Below are positions 37,060 through 48,493 of a stretch of DNA of 64,000 bases, piece by piece; positions within the stretch are counted from its first letter, which is position 1, and every line of letters starts with the position of its first letter. The stretch covers positions 62,001-126,000 of the forward strand of contig NW_006768825.1 of NCBI RefSeq assembly GCF_000204055.1, written 5' to 3'. Below the pieces are notes generated by a model. The model saw only the letters and a list, made by a program, of their open reading frames with translations. It did no database searches and had not been told where the DNA came from. The translations under genes were made by a program, and so were the position numbers. The stretch comes from Melampsora larici-populina 98AG31 (Eukaryota > Basidiomycota > Pucciniomycetes > Pucciniales > Melampsoraceae).

Positions 37060-38660
37060 TTTTCGTGCGGTCACGTGACCCGAAAGTCGACTCATCCACC
37101 TCATTCTCCCAACACTTTTCCAACCTCACCAACTCCTTTCCTCGTTGATTCCGCGCGTCCGATGCCACTTGACGCGTCTAAAACGGGACAGATGGTCTAG
37201 GATATCCTTACCAACAACTTGATCAACAACTGGTCAGATCCGAACGCGTCTAGCCAGAGTGCTGACGCGGTAGCCGCTTTCTTGAAGGGCTCGGATGAAG
37301 GCCTTCCGCAGGTTGAGATCACAACCGGTACATACGCTTGGCGTCGCGCCAAAACAAACCGAGGTTCCTCACCTCACCTAGTTCTCGGAGAAGAGAGCGA
37401 GGGCAAGTACCCCGGCCTCCTTGGGAACACGTTCAAACAATCACTGGCACACCAAGAACTGAACAGATGGCCAGGTTAGTTCCCGGCAACAAGGACAACC
37501 AATCCCGAATGACTCTCCTCAAATTTGATGGAAGTCACCTAAGAAGTGATCCAGCTACCAGCCAAAGGACAAATCACAAAGAAAATCAGTGTCAACATCG
37601 ACATGGCGGCGGATATTAGTGCTTGTCAACATGGCTTTCAATCACCACCAGCTGGACCTGTCCAAACGGGTCCTCTTTCATCCGGCTGCCAGCCTTGAAA
37701 GCTCCACTGAGCGGCGGCACCATTGCCAAACCCCACCCTAAATCCTAATGCCTTGCTTGATTTCCAAGCTGGTACTAGATTGGAAAAGCTTGATGTTCTT
37801 ACGGAGAGCCTCCATCTTCTATCATCCGCTCAAAATGGTAGACCCAACCGACAAGGGACTCACAAGTCCAAAGTGGGTTCTTATTCCTCAGCAGAATCAA
37901 AAATTGGATCCCAGGGAGCACAGTTGCTCCCATCAATGCATGACACGGGCCCAAAGGTTTCTCCTAAACCCAAAACCCAAGAAACAGGTAACAAACACCA
38001 TGATTCTGGCCCAAATAGACAAATCCCAAGTTGCACTAGCATCTTTATCAGTGATGCAACTAATTCAAGGATTTAATGGAGCCTTCAAAACGCACAACCT
38101 AAAATTCAAAGACCCAGACAGGTGAACTATTATAGTGAAGACAGTTCAACAACATCCATCACATGATCTTGTCCTACACCTAGAAAGCACAGCTCATGTG
38201 GAAAAAATCCAAGCAGCCAAAAAGACCTGGTTGCCAGGTTTTGACCTCATTGCAAAACAAACAGGAGCACTTCACAGCCTTAGTTCACACCATACCAACG
38301 TCTTTTGTTACAGAGATTGTGAACCACCAAGAAGAGCTTTTAGCTTCAAAACTGTGACCTTTATCCTCTGGCTTAACCCCAAGCTAAAAGGGGACCCCTC
38401 AAAAAGATAATCCACCCTTTGCATAGGACTTCCAACTCAAGAACGGGCAGAGAAATGTGTTAGAGAAAGAATTTGGGTTGGTCAAGGTTTACACAACACT
38501 GAAGCAGGCCAAGAACCTTCAAAGTGCTGCTATAACTGCAGGGATACTGGTCATACAGCACCATCATGCACCCCCCAGCTATGTGCCCTCACTGTGGAGG
38601 CAATCATCACCCTCACAAATGCAGAAAAAAGCCACAACCCCTATGAGATGCACTGCATGT
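37060..38660 (+). mobile_element. Decayed LINE-type retrotransposon ORF1 (gag) relic
   Basis: A compositionally distinct, GC-richer block. Broken frames on + read like a non-LTR (Tad1-like) ORF1. A segment with AYAWRR-like and LPQVEI text (37219-37479) comes first, then a middle region (37723-38410), and then a gag-type tail (LPTQERAEKCVRERIWVGQG) leading into zinc knuckles. Knuckle 1 (38528-38569) is CYNCRDTGHTAPSC, a CX2CX4HX4C. Knuckle 2 (38584-38622) is CPHCGGNHHPHKC, in a different frame, so at least one frameshift separates them. In-frame stops interrupt the rest. No endonuclease or reverse transcriptase follows. It is a dead 5' fragment. A copia/gypsy gag origin is the alternative. Confidence 0.6.
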
Positions 38661-38954
38661 GTAAGAGCTTTGGTCAAAGTAGATCCAACAAAGACGGTGA
38701 AGCGCCTATTTGAGTCCAACAACTCATTAGATCTGCTCTGTTGGAACCAAATCACAGATGTGTTTGCTTTATGTAGTGTTTCTATTTCATTCTTTCATTT
38801 CTATGTTTCTGTGTGTACTAAAACTTATATAGACATAGTGATTTGTACCACTTTTGTTTTACTCAAAACCTTTTGTCTCAAACCTAACCATGACTTCTTC
38901 CATCAAGCCTAGTTTATCAATCTTGTCTTGAGATGGCTTTAATGTTTTTCTTCA

Positions 38955-39258
38955 TTCATTATTAAAGTTTTTCTCACAAACAACCTTCTATCATCACAAA
39001 CATCTCTCCGGACTGTCTTTGATCTTCCTTACAAATATTTGACTGATAGTGTTGTTTATTTGATTGCTCAGGTATGATTGTGTTTGATGTTCATGTTTAA
39101 TGTTCTCCAGTTCATTTGTGGTTGTGGTTAAAAGAAATAAATTCATCATTAAAGTTTTTCTCACAAACAACCTTCTATCATCACAAACATCTCTCCGGAC
39201 TCTCTTGATCTTCCTTACAAATATTCTACTGATAGTGTTGTTTATTTGATTGCTGAGG
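38955..39258. repeat. Direct repeat, two ~117-bp units
   Basis: Units at about 38955-39072 and 39142-39258 (offset 187 bp) share nearly identical sequence. Both include CAAACAACCTTCTATCATCA and TGATAGTGTTGTTTATTTGA, with only a few substitutions and a 1-bp indel. The spacer is unrelated. They could be solo terminal repeats or a local duplication. Confidence 0.85.
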
Positions 39259-39990
39259 AATCCTTGATTCCTATATGCTCCACTCACTCTTCCATGCCCA
39301 GTGTGCAGCATGAATTGTGGCTGACCAAGCTCCCTACAACCCAAGCTCCTCACCCAAAATAGTGGTGACACCAGAAGTCACTGACATCACCTCCCAATGT
39401 TAGAACAACTTTTTCAAAACTTACTTTACCTGAAACATAATCCATATTACAATCAAACTGTTGACACTCATCAGACACAGCCAATTCACTTTACTCTGAA
39501 TTTATTAACCTTTTTGCAATCCTTTCTCTTCAAGCACCAATGGTGAACAACTTTGATTATTTACCCCAAGAACAAACTACATGGACACTTGTCTCCCCAA
39601 AACCAACAGAAAGAAAGACAGGAGCCCGCCCACATGCTTTCCTTTATATACAGAAAAATCTACAAGCTCAAATAAACCCACTCACCTCACTATTCAGTGG
39701 GATTATAGGGCTCAATCAAGGATTGAAAGAGAAAGAAGACATTTATCTCAACTTTATAAAATTAAGATGACTATGTAGGTAATCTAGATTGAATCAACTT
39801 TGTGAGATATCTTGAATAAACTATGTAAGACAGAAGAGTTTTTGGCTGGGTACCATGATTGGATTGATCAATGGAAAGACAGTACAAAGACAAGGATTGA
39901 TTGAAAAGACCTTGAAAAGATGAATCTATATATATGAAGATAGTAAAATATGAGGATTGCTTGGATTAATAGAAGAGAAAGAGGAAATCT

Positions 39991-40091
39991 GATTACAAAT
40001 GATATGAGTGTTCAACTTACAGTCAAATCAGAGTAGACAAGAAAGTTGCAATGTGATTACAAATGATATGAGTGCTCAACTTACAGTCAAA
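39991..40091. repeat. Direct repeat, two 37-bp units
   Basis: GATTACAAATGATATGAGTG begins both units (39991 and 40055). Similarity continues through YTCAACTTACAGTCAAA with one mismatch. The period is 64 bp. Confidence 0.85.
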
Positions 40092-40170
40092 GACAATGCT
40101 GTCAGGCAGCAGTGTAGCTCATTGGTCTGCTCACAGTTGCTTTGCTCTATGAATCCAAATGTCTTTTCAT

Positions 40171-40198
40171 GTTGTGTTGCATTACAGAGCAACACAAC
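40171..40198. repeat. Perfect 10-bp inverted repeat (hairpin)
   Basis: GTTGTGTTGC (40171-40180) and GCAACACAAC (40189-40198) flank an 8-nt loop. Confidence 0.8.
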
Positions 40199-42547
40199 TA
40201 AATCAGCCCTGGAAGCAGGGTATCAGACATGCCCAGGGTGAATGAGTGGCATATTCCAAGGCCTTTAGGTGTAGGCTATGGAGAAAAAGAACTAATATGT
40301 AATCTCCTTTGTAATTACACAATTGTCTTTTTTGTTTGACTTCATAGGTAGCTAATGAAAATGCATGACTCAAATTGTTCCTTAAACCTTTTTGGGAGAT
40401 TTCAGGGGTTGTGTTGCAAGCAATGTAACAGGTGTTGCTTTTGCCCATTGTGATGCTCCTGTCTAGATAGAAATGTATGTTGTTGCATTGCTTACAACCC
40501 CCCCTTGCAAGCAATGCAACACAGAAGCTCATTGTTGATGTGAGCCATGGCACATAGGTTTGTCAGGTCACATATCACCAAGACTGGGGTTTGAAGTTTT
40601 TTGAAGTAAGTCATTGTCCTTATGCTTCCATGATTACCCGCTAAAAAATTCTTTGACTTTGCAAACACACAAATCACTTAAAAGCAAATGAAAGATATAT
40701 TTGGTCCCACAAAGAAAAAAATTGACCATTTGGACATAGGAGCGCTGATTCTACATAGCTTTAAAACCCATTTTTGCAGCATCTGTTATTCCGCAGACAA
40801 GGATTTTAGGAAAGGAAAAACCTAAAAAAACAGTGTGGGTCTTTGTGTCACACACGATTGGAACTTCCTACTTGAATTGCCCTATTGGAACATCAGAGTT
40901 ATACAGACAAGTGTGATAACTGATCTTCTGTTCATCAAAAATAATTCTATATGACCTATGAAGAATATGATTCATGGGTTGTGGTAATTGATAACTCACT
41001 ATCACTCACATCTTTTGCTTATGTTGTATTGTTGAAATCATTTGAGCTCTCTATCATCTGCACATCAACATTGGTACAACATTGTTGGATCTTTGATCAA
41101 TTTACTGTATCATCATTTTGGTCAAATAATCAATATACACTTGATTTTTCACTTACAGCTGTTCCAACAATGATTGATTCATTTTTCCAAAAATTCTCTC
41201 CTGTACAAAACTCAAAGTTTTGGTTTTATCAAGTTTTCTCTTCACAAGGTTGAGCAATATGGAAGGAAGACAATCATCCCATGAATATCATGTGTCCTTG
41301 TGACCATTCATCTATAGATCTTTTGCAATGGATTTTGCAATATGTGTGCCAAATCCTCTATGATAATGGTTTGGCTTTCATGGCTAGCAGCAAGGACATC
41401 CCTTTCTGATTGGTTGGTAACATTTGACATAGCCACTCTGTGGCCAACATGCACATCAGGCGTGGTTTGGTTGATTCCGGAGAAAACTGGCAAAACCAGT
41501 TACAGTTGTTTGTCTGCTGTGCTGATGAACCTTTTACAATTTTTGGATCAACCATTCTTGGAACAGATGTATTATAATTTTTTACATCACTCTGAAATAA
41601 TTCTCAGCTCAAGGTCTTTCTGAGATATTTTCATTTTCTTGAACAAAATTTATTGTGGGTTTTTCTCTGTAGATCACATCTCAAGTTCATGATAATTTAC
41701 CACTGACTGAATGATTTACTTCATCACACACCTTGATCAGAACAACTTTGAAGTTTATACAAGGTTCTATTTGTCTTCAATTCTACTTTAAACTGATTCG
41801 GCTCATTGTAATGGGTATTACAAACTTGTGATCTTAAGATTGAATGGTGATTTGCATTTGTTAACGGTTAGAAGGCGATGAAGTTGGCTCAGCCTGGCTC
41901 ATTCCTTTGGTACAACATATTTCTCTAAATTTGCCATCACGTTTATAACATTTTCATGACGTCATGCATTTAGATGCGTGTTTATACGGATTGATCGATA
42001 TCAAATGAAAAATAAATGACATGTGAAAGTTGATGACAGTTTTGGAAATCAACCTCCTTTCTGCTTTGACGAGTTTAATCCTCAAATCCAATCAAAACTC
42101 AAGTCTTTCATTTGTGACCTTGCTAAAACAAAACTCATCAGGACTCTCACAAATAAAATGAGCATCATCAGGAAACATGGCTCTGAATCGAATCAATCCT
42201 CTTGGACTTCATCACTCAACTCATCGGACTCTCAGTCCTGCTTCAGCTTTTCGATTTAACCCCGCTTTGCTTTGATCTTCGCATCAGACGTTGCTTCCTT
42301 ACTTTGTTTTTTCTTGACTTCATTTGATCGAGCCCGTCAAACGAGGACGATGATTTTCCACAGCCTTTGCGGATTAAGACGTCTCAAGTGTTTGTCCTTC
42401 ACCGCGCATACGTTGTAACATTTACTTTCTACGTCGATTTTGAGCTTTGATCGCACTCGTCAAACTTTCAGGCACCTTTCCGAAGAGCCCTCCGACAAAA
42501 CAAAAGATAAATAAGGTCGACAGAAGCTCCTGCACAAGGTCAACTGG

Positions 42548-42553
42548 AAAAAA
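42548..42553 (-). terminator. Pol III terminator (T6)
   Basis: Six T on the minus strand, 5 nt after the tRNA-Lys(CUU) 3' end. Confidence 0.8.
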
Positions 42554-42558
42554 GAAGG

Positions 42559-42648
42559 CGCCCAACGTGGGGCTCGAACCCACGACAATTCGATGAATCA
42601 TGTGAAACTCCTAAGAGTCGAATGCTCTACCAACTGAGCTAGCCGGGC
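42559..42648 (-). tRNA. tRNA-Lys(CUU), intron-containing
   Basis: A complete cloverleaf on the minus strand. The acceptor GCCCGGC pairs with GTTGGGC, with discriminator G. The D arm is GCTC/GAGC, the anticodon stem TTCGA/TCGAA, and the T arm GTGGG/CCCAC. The anticodon CTT is at 42613-42615. A 17-nt intron (42595-42611) starts one base 3' of the anticodon. A and B boxes are intact. The body matches the two UUU isoacceptors closely, but the intron is unrelated in sequence. Confidence 0.96.
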
Positions 42649-44188
42649 CTATGATCAATCATCGCCAATAAGCAACTCATCGACGCACGCACCATCTGAA
42701 ATAGACAAATTGATGGAAGTTACCTCAAATTGGATTTGTGAAGGAGAACAATTTGATTTCTAAACGAGACAAAGAAACAAGGCATTGAACATGTACTGAT
42801 GTTGATGGCGTTATTAGACATCAAAGTGATTTTGACATCTGTGTCTTTGAAGCTGAAAGTCTGAATTTTGGCCTTGTGAATGAATGATGATCACTGGCTG
42901 ATTAAAGTGATATAATTCTCTAGCACTGCAATCAAAAGGTGATCTGAAAGTGGTATCAGCTGTTTGTGACACCCAAGTATGTATGACATTCAGCTAGTTT
43001 GCTTCTTGGAGTCAGAGGCAGCAATACTCTGAGATTCTTGAAAGCACAGTTTTTCTAGGAAGTATGGATTTTATAATTGAGCATTCACGACTGAACAGTC
43101 GAGAACTCCTTTTTTGAGCGTAATCTTTTTGGTCAGTAACATTTTGTTTGTTGAGGATTGCTTGAATGGTCTCTATACCATTGGGGATCTGCTTGTAGCT
43201 CTGAATCAGTCGGGATTCCTGTAGATTGAGGCCTTGAATTAACTCATATTTCTCACGTTGCTATCCTCGTTGGGCCTGCTGAGTTATGACTCGACTTTGA
43301 GAAAGTCGAAATATATAACGTAGCCTCGGCAATTTGTGAGCAGACGCGTTTCAAACCCAGCCTGGCCTGTGCATGCAATAGTTAAACGTGAAGGAGATAC
43401 ATGATTGTTGTTGATGAATGGAGATATGCCAATGGCCTCATGGCAATGCCAAATAGTAAGGGCTCGATCATCTTAATTTTCTTGGTATGAGCTCATCCCT
43501 CGTAAGCAGGTCTCGAGACCAAATTGAGGATCAAGTGACGACTAAAGATGACGTCCTGACCCTGACGCAAAATGCAAAGATATCTTTATAAAAGAGTGTA
43601 TGTTTTTCTTTCAACAAGCTAGCCATTGTAACACAACAGACTTAGTTTAAAGCTCTAGTGCCAAAGGGGGGTGAAAGAACAAAATGATTATCAACAGATG
43701 TACACAGACACGCACAAGTATAAAGTCAAACAACAAAAGGCTATATTTATGAGAACAACAGATACGGAACAAAGGTAACTATGTACTAGGTATAAATATA
43801 TATATTAATCGAAAAGAGATGAATGAGATTTTTATAAGAGAGAACAAAGCTTGATGTTTGGATGAAAATAAAAGACAAGTATTCACAAGTACCAAGAAAA
43901 GATCTTATGATTTTCCTTCCTTCCTGTAGATCAAGAAGGTTATTCACAGATAAACACACAACTAGAGAAATTGAATGACAAAAGGTAAAACTGAAATATC
44001 AATAAAGATAGATAAAGATAAGATGACGATTAGATTAAGATCGTGTATATATCACATCACTCGCCATTCCAACTTTTATGAAAAGTGCAGAGAAAAAATT
44101 AATTGATTCCAAATATTTGGTTCGAGGGTGGTATCAGTCGCCTGATTCTTTTGTAATGGAGATGAAAGTATTCTCAATTCAAGTGAGA
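42649..44188. other. Intergenic and 3' UTR
   Basis: A slightly GC-richer patch lies at 43240-43380. From about 43560 it is A-rich and probably 3' UTR of the large minus-strand gene. No coding exon was recognised. Confidence 0.45.
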
Positions 44189-47100
44189 TTAGATCCGATT
44201 GATAGCGAATAGACTTGGTTTCTTGGGTACAACCATTGATCGAGCACTCGATTTGTTTGTGAGAGGTCTTCGACTACTAGGATATCGACATAAGCTTCGA
44301 CCAGGGTTGAATCCGTCATTCAAAAGTCTAAAGAACCCCACAAGACAGGTACGACATCAATATTTGGTGTCTCATTGAAAGAATTCGGATTAAAAGACTT
44401 ACACATTGGCAGCAAAACTGTTTTCACCAGAGGCTACTAATACTCCTGTTTCTTCTTCCGGTTCATCATCTACTTCTAAAACCAAACTGTTCTCATTGCT
44501 TTCCCAAAAACTACTTTGACTGATAGTTTTATGAACTGATTTTGTTTCAAGATCCCCTAGTTTCCAAGCTTTCTTAGCATTCCTACTTTGAGTACCAAGT
44601 GTTTTATTAGGAGAAGATGTAGAGTTATTTGAAATGATAGATCCGGCATAACTACTTGGTCTGGCTGGATATATGGGTGAAGTTCTATCAGAGATGGGTG
44701 TACTTGACTTATTTTCCTTCTTCAGAGAGGATCGTCCATCGGTTTCTAATTTTGATAACATTTGTACTCTGGTAAGCTTAAGAGTTCGTTTAGGTGATGG
44801 TGTCACATTGATGCGAGTTTCAACAAGCGCTCTACGTGTTTTGATACTAAAACTACTGTTGTTGCTGTCATTAGGAGGTGGATCCATATGTAATCGACTT
44901 CCAGGTCTACTCGAAGGATTCAGAAGTGACGAATTAGAACTGTTGCGTGATCGATATAAGGACGAGCGTTTATCAGATGGTGAATTGAAGCGTTCAGGTG
45001 ATACAAATGCAGATGGAACTGGCAAAGTCACTATCAGTGGTTGAGGTACAACAGGTGAAGGTGTTGCCGAGTACTGAGACCGCCGCTTGTTAGCAGATAG
45101 TGACGGAGATGCATGTGTGATATGGACAGGTGTGGCGGGTCGAGATCCAAAAGGATGTTTAGGAGGAGGAGTTAACTCCAATTCACAAGAGGATCTTGGT
45201 GAATCGTTAAGATTGACAGAGATAGAAGGATACGTCGACTTATGACCCATTCGGGAATTGAGACGTCGAGCCGAACACGTTTTCCGATAGGTGTCGCGTG
45301 AGTGAGTGAGAAACTCCAGTATCGCATCATGTGTGGAGGGTGTCGCGAAGGCTATAGAACAAAGTGTGTAATCAGCCCAGCTGAGAGAAATCTCTGCGCC
45401 TTGAGCGATTGAGCTCATGAGATGTACTTACTACTCAAGATATCTTTTGAATACTCAGTATCCGGCCAGCGTTCTTTGCTCAACTTCAATTCTTCGTCCA
45501 CTTGAGCGCACAAAAGACGCCAGCTATGGAACAGCTGGTTGAGCCGAGCCAAGTCAGCTGCAGAGTCTGCGGGGACAGCTTCATCTGATTCATCAGCTTC
45601 TATAATCACTCGGGCTGTGTTGTCAGCTGAGTTGTGGATCACAATGGTATCGGGGGCTTCCGTGAGTTGATCTGCACCGGATGAAAAATTTACTGTGTCA
45701 TCGTCTTCCAGTTCATTGATGTCCTGATGTATGGGAGAGACGTTAGACGGCCCAGCGAGAGGAGGAAAGGATCTATTAGAGAGGTCACACGCTTCCGTCG
45801 AGGGGGTGCAGGGTTTGTTCACTTGACTCGGACTTTCTTCGATATTGTAGTTACGCTGCAAAAGTCTAAGTGGTGAAATGTATTTCAGAGTTTGATCGGC
45901 GCTTACGTCTGATGTTTGAGGAGGTGAGAGAGGTTCTGGGTCTTCTTTGCGCTCCCACGTCTGGTGTTCAGTATCATCATGCCCAGCTGATGCAGAACTG
46001 AAGGAGAGTGAGCCAAGTGAGGGTGTGCGAAGGGAAGAGTGACGATGTCTATGCGACTCGATCTGGTGATTGCTTAGAGTGCCTTCACTTTCTGGTTGTC
46101 TAATCGGTGCTGTTACAATGCTTTTGAATCGACGGATGCTCGACTCGAACATCTTGCTACCGACACCGCTACAACGCTCCACCTCGAGAGCATTCCTGCA
46201 GGAATCATCTCCACTTGTCATCGAGTTTGCTGTTGACGAAACTTCGGAATCGCGACGAACAGAGAGTCGAGAGCCACTGAGTTTGCGTAAAGAAAACCTT
46301 CGAATGCTCGAGGTGCGCGTAGAGGTAGGAAGCCTGGGTGCTTCCTTATGAGGCTTCTGTTGAGATTTTGCGCCTGATTGGGAGGCCGAAGACCTTCGAT
46401 TAAATCGGGGCATCATTGAGAAGGGTTTGATCTCCCTGGTCAGGTCATCAGCCATCAGCCATGATTTTGATCCTTTCGCGGTCGGAGATTCGCTAGGTCC
46501 TAGAAAGTCTTCATCTTCAGAAGGACGTTGCAAGCTGTTCAAACTCTCATTGTCGACATCAAACTTTCTTCCGATGAGAAAAGAACGTGCATTCGGTCGA
46601 GCGGGTTTCAAAGGCTTGGTCTGTTGATGTGAAGAATGGATGGGGTGAGATGGGTCTTCGATGCTGAGATGGCTGTAAGAAGTTGAGCCAGTGCAGAGAG
46701 ATGAGCCGTGGTCCAGCGCAGAGTGAACAGTTGGTTCTGAAGTTCCATATTCCTCGTCGTCTTCAAAGCTAGGAAAAGGTATTGATATCATTCCAGGGCG
46801 AGCTAGGTGAGAGTTGGAGAAATTGGGTAATGAGAAACGAGTAGAGGACGATGGTAATGTCGCGAGCGGGATGAGATCGGAAGAAGCAGATGGTACACTG
46901 TGAGACCATCTCATGTTGATATCATTCGAGGGAGGGTCAGGTTTGGGATCGGATACGGTAGGAAACTTGATGGATCCAGACACTGGGATGTGCGACGTTT
47001 GAAGCGGCTTGGAGTCTGGTAGGAGGCTTCGAGGAATGTGGTCATCTTGTATCCTTTTCTTTTGAGTGTGTTGAATGAGTGTTGGTGGATCGAAAGAAAT

Positions 47101-48493
47101 TTCAGACAGTGTATGGTTAGAGACTTGTTGAGGAGGCCTCAGGCCGATTGAGCCTCGATACATATTTGTATCTCGTTCCGGCCCTCTCGTGTATGGAGAT
47201 TCCTCGCGAATCAAGCTAAGAAACAAATCGCCCCGGCGATGATCATGAGGTTGAGAAGGGTTTTTGAAAGGAAGTTCATCGAGTAGCACAGGTGCAGTCG
47301 GACAGCTAGTGAGGAATTCGAGTTGATGCTTAGTTGCATCGACGAAGCCCTTGGAGACAGGCTCAGGTAGCGGCTTTTGAGGCGTAAGGTGATCACGGGA
47401 AATGTTGATGAGTGAAGGGCCTACGGGAAGGTGATGTTCAAGTCAACAACAAGTCATTGTGCCATCGTAATAAGTGAGTAGAGTGCGCTCTGGCTCCCAC
47501 GTCCCACGCGAAGTGGGTTTGAATGTCTATGTGTGGTTGGAGGAAAACTCTTGACTGATGATACAGATATACCCTTGCTGACCACTCGGAGGTGATCATG
47601 GCATGATAGGAGTACAGTCACCATGTCATAAAGACTTAGCCAATACAATCTCAATACCGTGAGAGGCGAGAAACGCCTAGAAACTGGGTAAAGGGCAGGT
47701 GAAAACGGTACAGTATATTTGAAAGTGAGCCCCCTGCATTGACTACATGGATATGGTAGGCTACATACTTCAGATGTAACGTCAAGTTTAGGCGAAGAGA
47801 AAGAGAAGGTAGTGAAGGAAGGTGAAAGGACAGAAATCTAGTGAAGTGATCTGGCAACCCAACCAGAACAAAGAAAGTAAGCTCACGTTTTTTGACTTTA
47901 ATCTGGCTGGATAAACTTTGGTGTGATGATTGTCCATGAATGTCAGTAGTCACGGCAGATGTGGTGTCTTCGTCCAACCAATGGGATGAGAGTCTTTTGG
48001 GATCGTGAAACTGAGATGAAGGACGCGATCGGGAATTTACACTGTTCAAGATTCCCATGAAGCTAGCCCGAACGGCTCGAGTATGATCCTTGGATCGTTT
48101 CTTGGAGAGTGATTGTGACGTAGTGGGTTCATCAGAGGTAGGACTATAAGGTGGGCGTTTCTTTGAAAAGACGAATTTAGCTTCAAACTTATTGACCAAG
48201 CTCTTCACGTTTGGTGTTTGACGCGATACTTTTCGTTGAACTGGTGCTGTGACTCGGCGAGTAGGAATCTGTGCATTGGGTAGCAAAGGTCGAGTTCGAA
48301 TGTTAGAAACCGATGGGACCGGACTTGAAGCATTGTGACTGAAGAAAGCAGATGGTGATGTGAGGGCAGAAGACATTGGAGTAGGAGCGGGGATGATGCT
48401 GAAGTTTTGCTGAAATGAAGAGTTTGATTCAAAGAGAGCACACTTCTCCTTGACGGAGGTAACGAACTTCGGAAGGGGTTTACTATGGGTCAT
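44189..48493 (-). CDS. Large Ser/Pro-rich, mostly disordered protein, 1227 aa, unknown
   Basis: Four exons (48493-47887, 47420-45432, 45351-44403, 44327-44189; phases 1, 1, 2) keep frame and give 1227 residues. I do not recognise the gene. Composition is dominated by Ser, Pro, Arg, Asn and Thr, with many SP/TP and RxxS sites, suggesting a phosphorylated cytoplasmic scaffold. Short VK...F-E motifs occur near the N-terminus (VTSVKEKCALFES and VKSLVNKFEAKF). A folded-looking helical stretch near the centre-right (ARLNQLFHSWRLLCAQVDEE, then DAILEFLTHSRDTYRK) is the only non-disordered region. The C-terminus is basic (SLCRYPSSRRP, SLFAINRI). There is no TM segment or signal peptide. Long disordered scaffolds of this kind often serve fungal polarity or septation, but that is only analogy. 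Confidence 0.78.

Larger units (their letters stand above)
38661..42558. other. Gene-free accessory region with repeats
   Basis: No gene was recognised in almost 3.9 kb. It holds a ~117-bp direct repeat (38955-39258), a 37-bp direct repeat (39991-40091), a hairpin at 40171-40198 and three copies of a GCAATGYAACA-like motif in both orientations (40411-40520). Frames of 60-125 codons are present but have no domain or splice support. The region probably consists of transposon remnants. Confidence 0.45.
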
